Positions 1 through 8,272 of a DNA stretch of 17,222 nucleotides are shown in pieces (position 1 is the first letter of the stretch; each line of letters starts with the position of its first letter). The notes beneath the pieces are model-generated. The model made no database searches. It was not told where the DNA came from and saw only the letters and a program-made list of their open reading frames with translations. The position numbers and the translations under genes are program-made. The stretch spans positions 1 to 17,222 of the forward strand of contig JALUZQ010000255.1 of the NCBI GenBank assembly GCA_027011725.1, in the 5' to 3' direction. The stretch is from Sulfurimonas sp. Lineage in GTDB: Bacteria > Campylobacterota > Campylobacteria > Campylobacterales > Sulfurimonadaceae.

Positions 1-62
1 CAGACACACTGTTCTCAAAGTTTGAAAGCAAGATGGAACAGTGGGCTGAGAAGTTGTTTTAA
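1..62 (+). CDS. C-terminal fragment of a 27-aa peptide (5' end outside window)
   Basis: The frame read from base 3 encodes the last 19 residues (ending AEKLF, then TAA at 60-62) of the same peptide encoded complete at 16754-16837 on the other strand. The start lies beyond the window edge. The residues are charged and amphipathic, and the function is unknown. Its existence as a gene rests on the strong ribosome binding site seen in front of the complete right-hand copy. Confidence 0.5.
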   Translation, partial: DTLFSKFESKMEQWAEKLF

Positions 63-63
63 A
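1..63. repeat. Left copy of a 63-bp perfect inverted repeat
   Basis: Bases 1-63 are the exact reverse complement of 16753-16815: position i pairs with 16816 minus i, and the match breaks at 64. The left end is cut by the window, so the repeat may be longer. It encodes the C-terminal 19 residues and stop codon of a small peptide whose complete copy is at the right end. Inside the repeat is a smaller dyad, CACTGTTC (7-14) and GAACAGTG (36-43), separated by 21 bases. Identity at third codon positions suggests recent copying or selection on the DNA itself. Confidence 0.93.
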
Positions 64-77
64 CAAAGGTTGCAAAG

Positions 78-245
78 ATGAAGAAGTTAGTCATATCATC
101 TATGAAAGATATAAAGAAAATGTTTGCAAGAGCTGAACATGTTCGTGTGGAGTATTCTCTTTTTGGAATAAAATATTTAGACCCTAAAACTGGTAAAAGT
201 CTAAACAAAGAACAGGCTTTGCGTTTTTTAAGTGGAGATTATTAA
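78..245 (+). CDS. Small hypothetical protein, 55 aa, upstream of recombinase 1
   Basis: An ATG at 78 follows an AAAGGT ribosome binding site at 65-70. The frame ends with TAA at 243-245, directly abutting the recombinase ATG at 246. The product is basic (starts MKKLVISSMKDIKK) and has a short turn-like stretch (LDPKTGKSLNKEQ), with no membrane segment or recognisable domain. The tight coupling suggests co-translation with recombinase 1. It has no counterpart in front of the right-hand recombinase, where a promoter-like region with a palindrome is found instead. It could act as a directionality or accessory factor, but that is only inference from position. Confidence 0.6.
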   Translation: MKKLVISSMKDIKKMFARAEHVRVEYSLFGIKYLDPKTGKSLNKEQALRFLSGDY

Positions 246-851
246 ATGGCACGTCCAAAAGGCACAACACGGGCAAAGAAGCCCATATTTAAACAAGAGT
301 ATAAAAAACTGATGGCAGCAGTTGATAGGAGTTTTGAGCTACAAGACATGACAAAGACAAAATTTAAGGCTGCGTTTACCCTCCTCTATATTACTGGCTG
401 TCGTATATCTGAGATAATGCCATTAAAAATAGACGATATAGAGCAGATGATACGAGAGAACGAGTACTCTCTTACAAACAACACAAAAACAAAGCGCCCT
501 CGCCTCATAATATTTGATACAAACAGACAACAAGTTTCATTTATACAAAAGACAATACTCCCTCTCTATGATGATAAAGACGCATTTCTCTTTTCTCGCA
601 ACAATTCAAATGCAGCAATGAGTGCTGCAAGCTTCAACTTACAGATGAATAGGTTTATACATAAAGTACTAGGAGAGTATTACTCTACACATAGCTTCAG
701 AGCAGGATATGTTACTGTATCACACCAACAAGGATTAAGCCTTGAACACATCAGACAAGACATAGGGCATAAAGATATAGCGACAACGGCACGCTATGCC
801 ACAGTAACAAATGACGAGATCTCAAAAGCAAAAAATTCAAGACAGTGGTAA
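246..851 (+). CDS. Short tyrosine recombinase 1 (catalytic domain only)
   Basis: This 201-aa protein has the full tyrosine recombinase catalytic set: R53 in GCRISEI, H149 and R152 in HSFR, H175 in GHK and nucleophile Y184 in ARYATV. It lacks the N-terminal SAM-like core-binding domain of integrases and Xer proteins (about 300-360 aa). In size it resembles the FimB/FimE-type inversion recombinases. A GGAG at 233-236 precedes the ATG. It is about 70% identical by eye to the mirrored recombinase at 16076-16672, including an almost identical start (MARPKGTTR). A 28-bp dyad begins 5 bases after its stop. Its likely role is site-specific inversion, resolution or integration; the substrate is unproven. 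The basic N-terminal tail (RPKGTTRAKK) may contact DNA. Confidence 0.92.
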   Translation: MARPKGTTRAKKPIFKQEYKKLMAAVDRSFELQDMTKTKFKAAFTLLYITGCRISEIMPLKIDDIEQMIRENEYSLTNNTKTKRPRLIIFDTNRQQVSFIQKTILPLYDDKDAFLFSRNNSNAAMSAASFNLQMNRFIHKVLGEYYSTHSFRAGYVTVSHQQGLSLEHIRQDIGHKDIATTARYATVTNDEISKAKNSRQW

Positions 852-855
852 GAGT

Positions 856-883
856 TAAGTGGAGTAGATAGATATACCACTTA
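856..883 (+). promoter_or_regulatory. 28-bp imperfect dyad, 11-6-11 layout (left copy)
   Basis: The arms are TAAGTGGAGTA (856-866) and TATACCACTTA (873-883), with centre GATAGA. The arms match in inverted sense at 9 of 11 positions. A related site (23 of 28 bases identical) lies in mirror orientation after recombinase 2 at 16047-16074. The 11-6-11 layout is that of Xer/dif-like core sites for tyrosine recombinases. An operator over the -35 region of the downstream promoter is the main alternative. No T-run follows, so it is not an intrinsic terminator. Confidence 0.6.
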
Positions 884-899
884 GGGCATAATTAATTTA

Positions 900-905
900 T
901 ATAAT
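900..905 (+). promoter_or_regulatory. -10 box for the polyvalent-protein operon
   Basis: TATAAT lies in an AT-rich stretch (ATTTATATAATTTT), 16 bases after the dyad and 41 bases before the ATG at 947. No good -35 box is visible. The same box sits at the same distance from the related dyad in front of parA, which supports it as a real, duplicated promoter element. Confidence 0.5.
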
Positions 906-946
906 TTTAGGTTAGAGATACTTACTAAACTAAAAAGGTATAGATT

Positions 947-3900
947 ATGGAAATGCTGCAAAGTATGATTAAAGACCCCGAGTTCCAAGCCCTAGATGAC
1001 GACACAAAAGTAAAGACACTTACCAATTATTTTGATAACAATGTAAAAGACGATGCAGAATTTCATGCCCTCGATACAGACACAAAAACCAAAACTAAAA
1101 ACAATTTTATAAATGAGACATTAAAAGATGTACGCTCTCAAGCAAAGATGGACAAGATAGATGAGTATGTGCCTGACTTTGCAGAAGACTTTGTGCATGG
1201 TGCAGCTAAGAATGTAGCAAACTATACAGCTAGTGCAGCAAAACTTATGGGAGATAAAGAACTCCAAGATAAAGCCAACCGTGCTGTAAAAACACTTGAT
1301 AGAAATATTGACAGTAAAGGTGTTGCTCTTGTTGGCGAGATTGCAGGAGATCCGTTGAACTTAGCACCTGCCGGAGTTTTTACAAAAGGTTCTAAACTTG
1401 CAAGAGTAGGAAAGTCACTTGCAGGCGGTGCAGCGGTCGGAGCAGCTACAATGGCAGCAAAAGACTACGGAAACGATACACTTACAGACAAAGAGAAAGA
1501 AGTGGACATGAGAGGCGGAGCTGTACTGACTTCTGCTTTAAATGGGATTATTGCCGCTGTAACAAAAGGGAGAATAATAGACCCTATAAAAACATCAATA
1601 AGTGATACGGCAGACCCACAAAAAATATCTGACAATATACTGGCACACGCAGATGAACTGGGGCTTACAGCAACAGAAGCAAAACAGGCAAGCGATGAGA
1701 TCGCTACGCTGCAACAACAATACCCAAAAGTACCTGATGAATTTAAAACAGAGCAAGCAGGCAAGCAACCTGTCTATGAACCAGATTTCCAAATAAAACC
1801 TACGCATCCACCGGCTACAATAGAACAGGTGGACGAACTTGACAAAATAGATGCAGGTTTTCAGCAACTACAAGCAGAGATAAATGGCAACGGTATAGTG
1901 GAACTAAAACCAACTACAAAAACAGTAGAAGAGCAAATACAAGAAAATGAAGTTATGGCACAAGAGAGCCTGCGTAAAGCGAAGTTTGAAAAGTCACTTG
2001 ACAACACAGAAGTAGCAAACAAGCATGAAGAAGATGCGAAGAAGTACTTAAACGCAGCGCAACAATTAAAAGCAAAAGCAGAGGAATTACAAACTCATCC
2101 ACGCTACCAAGAGCTTTTAGATATGAGAAGAGATGTAAATGCGAAAGATGCACAAGCACCTCAAAAACTTGTAAACAAAAGAGAGATAGTACATGAAAAT
2201 ACCGGCAACGGGTTTGAAACAAAAGTTATTCCTGCTCAATATGAGAAAAATTATGCAAATGATTTTGAACTTACAAAACAGGATGTTAAGAATATTGAAG
2301 CAGGCAAGGCAGATGAAAATACCATTGCAAAACTTGAAACAGATTTAGGTACTTTAGACAATCATCCTGACTATACTCCAAACCAAAGCACAGGCACTAC
2401 TGCGGCAAACAATATAATGAGCGCTAAAGACTGGGAAGAAGCTAATGCCCTTTTTAGTAAAGGCGCTGACAACTTAGCAGTAGCTGCCTATGCAGGTGTT
2501 AATGAAGATGAAAACGGTAACATCACTTTTGATCCAGAGAAATTCATCATAGGGCTTGGTGGATATACAGCAGTAAAAACAGCCCTTAAAAGCGGTGCAG
2601 TTAGAGGCAAGCTCAAAGAGTATGCTCAAAAAGCCATAGACACAGTAGATATGAACCCACAAGTGCAAAAGAAAAATGGTTTAAACTCTATGTTCGTAGG
2701 AACGAATGGCAAAGAAGCAGGAGCATTCAGTGACACTGCTACGCAAAAAACCATGAAAGAGATAGATGATGCAAATGCTAAAGTAGTGAATGGCACATGG
2801 GGAACATCAGAAGACATGAAGTTCGGAAACTCTACAGTCGCAAAACTTGATGAGATATTAAAACACAAAGAGCTGTTTAAGCAATACCCAGAACTCAAAG
2901 ACACCATAGTACACTTAAAACCCGATATGCAAGGTGCAAGTTTTGATGCACCGGCAAACAGAATAATAGTGGGTTATGATACAAAAACCAAAAACATAAA
3001 TAAGTCTTCATTGCTCCACGAGATACAACACGCAATTCAAAATAAAGAGGGATGGGCTAAGGGTGGTTCTCCTGATGCCGTAACACCTAAAGAACTTGCA
3101 TCAACTTTAACAGATAAATATGGAGACCTACCTGCGTTTCAAAAAATAGAGGAAGATTTTCTAAACAGCAAGATAAAAACAGAAGATGATATGTACACGA
3201 AAATGATAAACCTTGCTTCTGAAAACTACGGAGGCATTGAAAAACTAAAGCTTGATACATACAAAAGACTGCATGGAGAGCAGCAAGCACGAGCGGCACA
3301 GTATAGAGAGAATATGACACCAGAGGAGAAATCCGCCGAGACTTGGCAAGATACACTCAAGCGAGTAGAGGGAGAATACCACAAACCTATTGTGAAGTTT
3401 GATGATGGTGGAATTACTGAAATGAGTCCTGTAGATAATCAAGCTCAAAGAAAGATAAAGTCCGCAGTTAAAAAAGCGCTTACAACAAAGACTAATACAA
3501 AACTAGAATTAGGTTCACTAGATGAAGATGCTGTTAAAAAAGTATTTGACGAAACAAAAATCAACCTAAAAGGATTTAGCAGATATATGGATGGAAACCA
3601 TATAAGACATACTATCAAAGAGCATGGCAATACAAAAAGAGAATTGGAAAGAGGACAGATACCTGTTACGGAAGATGATATTGCAAAAATACCTGAGATT
3701 ACTTCATCCTTTGACAAAGTTACAAAAAGTACCATAACTGACAACAAAGGCAAAAAAAGGACAAGATTAGTTTTTCAAAAAACTTATGACGACGGAATTA
3801 TAAGGTATGTAGAAGCAACAGACTTTAGAAATAAAAAGCTATCTTTGAAGACAATGTACAAAAAGAAGATAGGAGAGACTGCAAAGAACTCCAAAAAGTC

Positions 3901-6900
3901 GGTAGTCACTGACCTTAAACCCTCTCAACAAAGTGGAGGAGGCGCTACCCAGTCTTTTAACGAGAACATTATACCACAAAATACAAAAAAAGGTAAAGGC
4001 TTACTTGCAAGAACAGCAGAGAAGCGAAAGCAGCAAGGGCTTCCAGAAAAAGGTTCATTTGTCTATCATCCAGAGAGAAAAAAAGAATACTATCTCTCTG
4101 ATGATGGTATGGCTTACTTTAAACGTGCAAATGGAACATATAGAGAGATGCCAAATGAGAGCATAATACAAGAGCTACATCAAATAAAAGAAGATGGAAT
4201 AGACAACTTTTTAGCCAAACGAAAACAAGAAGACAAGCAACTAGATGATGCGCTAAACGCAGCAGATGCAAGGACAAAAGAAGAGAGCTACAAAATGGAA
4301 CACACTGCTCCTGTAAACGATGAAGTAAACTCAAGAGCCGATGATGTTTCTCAATCTTTTAGTGATGACATCTACTCAAAAGATGCACAAAGACTTCACG
4401 GACATGGAAACCCACAAATGGATGAAGAGAGCATACTTGCAATACATAAAGCGAAAGGAAACCCTGAGAGTGAGATAACAATTTACAGGGCAATACCAAA
4501 ATCTGCAAAAGATGGCATAAATCCTAAAGACTGGGTAACTATCTCTAAAGAGTATGCAAAAAGTCATGGAGAGAGTGTACTTAAAGGCGACTATAAAATA
4601 GTGAGTAAAAAAGTACAAGCAAAAGACCTTTGGACAGATGGAAACTCAATACACGAATGGGGTTATGATCCTGCAACAAAACCAACTAAACTGATGGCTA
4701 ATGGCATGCACTCTATGGCTGGGGGATTTGCTGGAGCAACAGACAGCGTCATTAACCAAAGAGACTATGATGGTGATGGAGTTTATACTTACAAAGATTT
4801 ACTCATGGCAGCAGCAACAGGAGCAATAGGGATTAACGCTTTTAAAAAGTTAGCTCCAAAACTTTTTGAAGAAGAGGCACACAACGCAAAAGTACAAATA
4901 GGAACTTTCGCAGGGGAAAAATTCAAAAAGGCAAGAGCAAAAGGGTATGAGCATATACGGAAAATAGTTGCAGATGAAGCATTAAAGGAATGGGGTGATG
5001 CATCGAGCACACTAAAAAGGAACTTTACAGATACTCTCAGCGCCAAATATCATGATTTGAGAGAAAGCACAACATCTTCTGTAAATGGAGAGACGGTAAA
5101 ACTTGAGAGACTTCACAACGCACTTAAAGAATTAAGCGAAGAAGACAGAACAGCTCTGCATAATTTTGTAACAGGAGAAACTTCTGAAATAAATCAAGCC
5201 ATAAAACCATTAGCAAAATCTATAAAAAAGCAAATTCATGATTTAAGTAAGATGTTGGTTGAGAAAAAAGTACTTGGAGAAAATGAGTTTAAAGAGTGGG
5301 AAGACCACTATGTACACAGAAGTTATGAAAAGCATTTCTTGTCTGATGTAAAAAGTCTTATTGGCAAAGGTTTTAAAATAGATGAGATACATAAAAGAGG
5401 TAAAGTAGAAGTTGTCAGTGAAGCAAAAGCTAAAAAGTTTTTAGGAGAAGTAGAACCATCACTACTCAAAAAGCCACTTAGAGACGGGGGAATACGTGTT
5501 AAAACTTTGGGCAATGGGAAAGTTGAAATAAGAAGAGACTGGACTCCTCAAGAGCGCGAGGCAATGAAAGAGATAACCGATGGATCTATTACAATCCCAG
5601 ACACTCTAATGCGCTTAAAAAGGCTTAACGACAATGCAGACTTTTTAAAAAACATAGCTGCTCTTGATGATGTTGTTTTAAAAGATGCTAAGAATATGAC
5701 AGCTGAAGAGCTAGACCAAATAGGATATGCACTTGCGCCAAATAGTGCAAAATATGGTGTGCTTGCTGGACAAGCTATTAGGAAAGATGTTCTCAATGAC
5801 ATAAAGGGGATTAACCATGAAATTTTTAATACTTTTGGGAACGATGGAGTCCTAGCAAGACTATGGAAAAATTACTTAACAACATGGAAGAAATCAAAAA
5901 CGGTATGGAATATTCCAAGTCATGTCAATAACTTTATGAGTAACACATTTTTAATGCATTTAGCTGGAATGAACTCAGGGCAAATAGTGACTGCAATAGG
6001 TAGAGCCGGAAAAATGATGATACATGGAAATGCTTATGAAGAGTTATTAAAGAAAAAGATGCTTGGAATTGCTACCGAAAAAGATCTCCAACAGCTTGAT
6101 GCAATGGGAGAAGATTTAAAATACTTCATAGAAGCAAAAGAAGGAGGGTTATTAGGACATAGTCAACTAAATGACATTTTAGCAGGGCAACAAAACGCAA
6201 TAGACAAAACTGCCAAACAATCACTGCTAAAAAAAGCAGATAAATTCGCACAAGATGCATATCACAATGGAGATGCAATTAACAGAATTGCCATGTATGC
6301 GCATCTTCGAGAAAAAGAGGGGTTGTCTCCAGATGAAGCAAGAAAAATGGTTTTAGCAGTGATGCCAGACTATTCCAAACCAATGCCGCAAGGATATAAG
6401 TTTTTGCGAGATACGGGAATAAGCCCATTTATATCATGGACATACTACACAATGCCTACAGTTTTAAAAATGTTAAAAACAAAGAAAGGATCATGGCAAG
6501 CACTAAAAGCACTTGGAACTCTATCTGCACTTGAATGGGCATTAACCGGTGGAGAGATTACTCCACTTGATAATATTCCTTTTATGGATACAAAAAAACC
6601 TGAAGACTTCAAAGGAAGAAGATTTGCAATCAATATAAATAAAGACAAGGTCACAACAATCAAGACTGACAGATGGATACCGTATGTTGAACTACTAAAC
6701 CCTCTAAATTTTGTCGTTTCTCAACTAGGAGGAGTAACAACAAAAGCAATCACAAATGTTGGAACTTCATTGTCAAGAAATGGAATAGTAGATACATACA
6801 CTGGAAGACCTGTGACCTATTCAAGTAAAAAAGCATCTTTAAAATTTTATGACTATTTTAAATATTTAACACAAAGCTACGTGCCACTGCCTGCGCAAGC

Positions 6901-7072
6901 CTATACCGGTTGGAATATAGCAGAGAGTATGCTTAAAGATGCTAAAAAAAGAAAGACGAATAAGACTACGACACCAAGAACTCCTACTCAAGAACTTATA
7001 AAATTCGGTGGCTTAAATAGTTTAACATACTCAACAAGAGGTCTAAAAAGAGAACAAGACAAAGGGAGATAA
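947..7072 (+). CDS. Large polyvalent phage protein (zincin, PBECR-like, ART-like, EF-hand-like segments)
   Basis: This 2041-aa protein has AAAGGT 7 bases before its ATG. Residues 12-33 and 38-59 are two copies of a 26-residue-spaced repeat (EFQALDDDTK and EFHALDTDTK). Then follow a GEIAGDPLNLAP segment typical of long phage virion proteins and a charged helical region. A zincin-like metallopeptidase segment has HEIQH at 691-695 and a downstream GEQQAR (E778) as possible third ligand. About 870-975 resembles the PBECR nuclease family (H885, H888, H893-G). About 1120-1245 resembles ADP-ribosyltransferases (HTAP start, YRA with R1181, TIS with S1200, HEWGY with E1237). An EF-hand-like loop covers 1273-1284. 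The C-terminal third has the WNIPSHVNNFMSN signature of polyvalent proteins. Such proteins are thought to enter the new host with phage or plasmid DNA and act as effectors or anti-defence factors. Domain names are by motif recognition; the coding call is certain. Confidence 0.85.
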   Translation: MEMLQSMIKDPEFQALDDDTKVKTLTNYFDNNVKDDAEFHALDTDTKTKTKNNFINETLKDVRSQAKMDKIDEYVPDFAEDFVHGAAKNVANYTASAAKLMGDKELQDKANRAVKTLDRNIDSKGVALVGEIAGDPLNLAPAGVFTKGSKLARVGKSLAGGAAVGAATMAAKDYGNDTLTDKEKEVDMRGGAVLTSALNGIIAAVTKGRIIDPIKTSISDTADPQKISDNILAHADELGLTATEAKQASDEIATLQQQYPKVPDEFKTEQAGKQPVYEPDFQIKPTHPPATIEQVDELDKIDAGFQQLQAEINGNGIVELKPTTKTVEEQIQENEVMAQESLRKAKFEKSLDNTEVANKHEEDAKKYLNAAQQLKAKAEELQTHPRYQELLDMRRDVNAKDAQAPQKLVNKREIVHENTGNGFETKVIPAQYEKNYANDFELTKQDVKNIEAGKADENTIAKLETDLGTLDNHPDYTPNQSTGTTAANNIMSAKDWEEANALFSKGADNLAVAAYAGVNEDENGNITFDPEKFIIGLGGYTAVKTALKSGAVRGKLKEYAQKAIDTVDMNPQVQKKNGLNSMFVGTNGKEAGAFSDTATQKTMKEIDDANAKVVNGTWGTSEDMKFGNSTVAKLDEILKHKELFKQYPELKDTIVHLKPDMQGASFDAPANRIIVGYDTKTKNINKSSLLHEIQHAIQNKEGWAKGGSPDAVTPKELASTLTDKYGDLPAFQKIEEDFLNSKIKTEDDMYTKMINLASENYGGIEKLKLDTYKRLHGEQQARAAQYRENMTPEEKSAETWQDTLKRVEGEYHKPIVKFDDGGITEMSPVDNQAQRKIKSAVKKALTTKTNTKLELGSLDEDAVKKVFDETKINLKGFSRYMDGNHIRHTIKEHGNTKRELERGQIPVTEDDIAKIPEITSSFDKVTKSTITDNKGKKRTRLVFQKTYDDGIIRYVEATDFRNKKLSLKTMYKKKIGETAKNSKKSVVTDLKPSQQSGGGATQSFNENIIPQNTKKGKGLLARTAEKRKQQGLPEKGSFVYHPERKKEYYLSDDGMAYFKRANGTYREMPNESIIQELHQIKEDGIDNFLAKRKQEDKQLDDALNAADARTKEESYKMEHTAPVNDEVNSRADDVSQSFSDDIYSKDAQRLHGHGNPQMDEESILAIHKAKGNPESEITIYRAIPKSAKDGINPKDWVTISKEYAKSHGESVLKGDYKIVSKKVQAKDLWTDGNSIHEWGYDPATKPTKLMANGMHSMAGGFAGATDSVINQRDYDGDGVYTYKDLLMAAATGAIGINAFKKLAPKLFEEEAHNAKVQIGTFAGEKFKKARAKGYEHIRKIVADEALKEWGDASSTLKRNFTDTLSAKYHDLRESTTSSVNGETVKLERLHNALKELSEEDRTALHNFVTGETSEINQAIKPLAKSIKKQIHDLSKMLVEKKVLGENEFKEWEDHYVHRSYEKHFLSDVKSLIGKGFKIDEIHKRGKVEVVSEAKAKKFLGEVEPSLLKKPLRDGGIRVKTLGNGKVEIRRDWTPQEREAMKEITDGSITIPDTLMRLKRLNDNADFLKNIAALDDVVLKDAKNMTAEELDQIGYALAPNSAKYGVLAGQAIRKDVLNDIKGINHEIFNTFGNDGVLARLWKNYLTTWKKSKTVWNIPSHVNNFMSNTFLMHLAGMNSGQIVTAIGRAGKMMIHGNAYEELLKKKMLGIATEKDLQQLDAMGEDLKYFIEAKEGGLLGHSQLNDILAGQQNAIDKTAKQSLLKKADKFAQDAYHNGDAINRIAMYAHLREKEGLSPDEARKMVLAVMPDYSKPMPQGYKFLRDTGISPFISWTYYTMPTVLKMLKTKKGSWQALKALGTLSALEWALTGGEITPLDNIPFMDTKKPEDFKGRRFAININKDKVTTIKTDRWIPYVELLNPLNFVVSQLGGVTTKAITNVGTSLSRNGIVDTYTGRPVTYSSKKASLKFYDYFKYLTQSYVPLPAQAYTGWNIAESMLKDAKKRKTNKTTTPRTPTQELIKFGGLNSLTYSTRGLKREQDKGR

Positions 7073-7357
7073 ATGAGCAACTTTAAAAAAGAAGACATCG
7101 GAAAACCTATGATGTCACTTGTAGAGCCTGAATTTATAAAAGGCACTGCGAGAGTTTTGACAATGGGAGCTGTGAAGTATGAAGTAGATAACTGGAAAAA
7201 ATGTGAGGACAGAAAGCGATATAAAGATGCGCTGCTGCGGCACATCTATGATTATTCATCTGGGAACAAGACAGATGATGAGAGCGGCGAGTCACACCTG
7301 TATCATGCGGCTTGCAATTTAATGTTTTTAGATGCGTTTGACAAGGAAGGGAAGTAA
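7073..7357 (+). CDS. dATP/dGTP pyrophosphohydrolase-like protein (DUF5664 family)
   Basis: This 94-aa protein starts immediately after the stop of the polyvalent gene, with GGGAG at 7064-7068 as ribosome binding site. The sequence runs KPMMSLVEPEFI, then MGAVKYEVDNWKK, RYKDALLRHIYDY, and DDESGESHLYHAACNLMFLD. This is the pattern I associate with the phage-encoded dATP/dGTP diphosphohydrolase N-terminal family (DUF5664), a MazG-like all-helical fold with acidic and histidine metal ligands. The expected role is trimming dNTP pools during phage replication. No PurZ-type gene that would suggest a modified-base genome is visible. The assignment is by motif memory, and activity is not established for this group as a whole. 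Confidence 0.75.
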   Translation: MSNFKKEDIGKPMMSLVEPEFIKGTARVLTMGAVKYEVDNWKKCEDRKRYKDALLRHIYDYSSGNKTDDESGESHLYHAACNLMFLDAFDKEGK

Positions 7358-7358
7358 A

Positions 7359-8042
7359 ATGGCATGGGATACTGAGATACGTTTTAGATGTAGGGCGCTT
7401 TTTGAAGTTATGAATATGAGCTTGAGTGATATAAGCAAGCAGGAGAATGTAGGCTTATCTACTCTAAGCGACTGGAAGAATGACGACAGAGAAGAGTATG
7501 GCGGTATATGGCTCAAAGGCTCAAAAGCTAAAAAAGTAGCAGAGACAGCCGACAGACTTAGAAAAGAACTTGAAGCGACCAGCGTTTACGATGAGATGAA
7601 AAACCGTGTGAATGATTATCATGGTGTTACAGGTAAAGGCGGCATAGAAGTTGAGGGCATACTTGACATAGCAAGCGACAACGAACGCATACAGGCACAA
7701 GCCGAAGCAGATATAACAATGCTCGCATCTGTTCAAGCAGACTACTTTGATGCGCAGATGTTTAAGAACTCCATGCTCAGTAGTATAGTACTGAGTAATC
7801 AAGTAAAACAGGATGTGAGTAAGATCAAGCAAGCAGACATCAAAGCATCGAGTGAAATTCACAAGATGGCAAAAGAGGCAAGGTTTGGAAAAAGTGCAGA
7901 CACCATCATTTTTAATGCAAACGGAACATATAGCCCTGAAGAGTTGGAAGAACTAACAGTGGAACAGCTTGAAGAACTTATGAAACAAGAGCAAAAAAAG
8001 CAAGCCATAGATGCAAAAACGGAAGTAGAAGTGAACACCTAA
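7359..8042 (+). CDS. Probable phage terminase small subunit (DUF1804-like)
   Basis: I chose ATG 7359 because AAGGAAGGGAAG lies just upstream; an in-frame ATG at 7332 would add nine residues inside the preceding gene. The product is 227 aa. Residues about 10-35 form a helix-turn-helix (MSLSDISKQENVGLSTLSDW) of the kind found at the N terminus of Mu-type small terminase subunits. A long helical centre and an acidic C-terminal tail (EELEELTVEQLEELM) follow, which could be an oligomerisation or partner-binding region. No large terminase lies next to it: the gene is followed by the attachment region. Its last codons overlap one pair of the 12-bp repeats of that region. Another DNA-binding HTH protein is a possible alternative. 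Confidence 0.55.
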   Translation: MAWDTEIRFRCRALFEVMNMSLSDISKQENVGLSTLSDWKNDDREEYGGIWLKGSKAKKVAETADRLRKELEATSVYDEMKNRVNDYHGVTGKGGIEVEGILDIASDNERIQAQAEADITMLASVQADYFDAQMFKNSMLSSIVLSNQVKQDVSKIKQADIKASSEIHKMAKEARFGKSADTIIFNANGTYSPEELEELTVEQLEELMKQEQKKQAIDAKTEVEVNT

Positions 8043-8052
8043 ATGGACACCC
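8031..8052 (+). repeat. Pair of 12-bp-spaced direct repeats, left arm of attachment site
   Basis: GTGAACACCTAA at 8031-8042 is followed by a weaker copy, ATGGACACCC, at 8043-8052 (7 of 10 match). The same motif occurs as a tandem pair at 8273-8294. The pairs flank the tRNA-Met fragment on either side, the arrangement expected of integrase arm-type sites. This pair overlaps the end of the small terminase gene. Confidence 0.6.
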
Positions 8053-8121
8053 ATTGAATTTTTAAAAAGATTTTTAATTTTTAGAAGTCTTTAAAAGTTC
8101 GATGTTTAGGGAGTTTAAGAG

Positions 8122-8168
8122 TGGTGGGTTCTGAGTGACTCGAACACTCGACCGCTCGGTTATGAGCC
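8122..8168 (-). other. attP core: 3' fragment of tRNA-Met(CAT)
   Basis: Read on the minus strand, this holds the anticodon loop CTCATAA, the stem half CCGAG, a variable loop, T-stem GAGTG/CACTC with loop TTCGAGT, the acceptor strand AGAACCC, discriminator A and encoded CCA (8124-8122). The 5' half of a tRNA is absent: beyond 8168 the sequence no longer pairs with CCGAG. It is therefore not a functional tRNA but a 47-bp copy of the 3' end of a tRNA-Met gene, the usual attachment core of tyrosine integrases. The integrase gene starts 150 bases away. Confidence 0.85.
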
Positions 8169-8177
8169 AGACGTATT

Positions 8178-8203
8178 GAGATATATGTGAGTATTTATAT
8201 CTC
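8178..8203. promoter_or_regulatory. 8-bp inverted repeat between att core and integrase
   Basis: GAGATATA (8178-8185) and TATATCTC (8196-8203) form a perfect inverted repeat with a 10-base spacer, in a very AT-rich stretch. It may bind a repressor or excision factor controlling integrase. The rest of the 276-base gap between the small terminase gene and integrase (8043-8318) holds the att core, the repeats and AT-rich DNA, with no further ORF that I can support. Confidence 0.35.
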
Positions 8204-8272
8204 TATATAAGCCTATTTATGGGGAATGTAATTATATATTAATATATTTTTATCTATACTTTTATATCTAAA

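Noticed and set aside
1..63. Terminal repeat as proof of a linear element with hairpin or inverted termini
   Set aside because: The right copy is internal, with genes continuing beyond it to 17222, and position 1 may simply be a contig or window edge inside a repeat. No telomere-resolvase-like protein is present.
856..883. Rho-independent terminator after recombinase 1
   Set aside because: The dyad has weak stem potential, a long loop and no following T-run. Its counterpart behind recombinase 2 is conserved in spacing to a TATAAT box instead.
7332..7358. Upstream ATG at 7332 as start of the small terminase
   Set aside because: It lies within the preceding coding sequence without a ribosome binding site, whereas 7359 has AAGGAAGGGAAG at the right distance.
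8122..8168. Functional tRNA-Met gene on the minus strand
   Set aside because: Only the 3' part from the anticodon loop onward is present; the 5' acceptor strand, D-arm and matching anticodon stem half are missing, so it is an attachment-site remnant.
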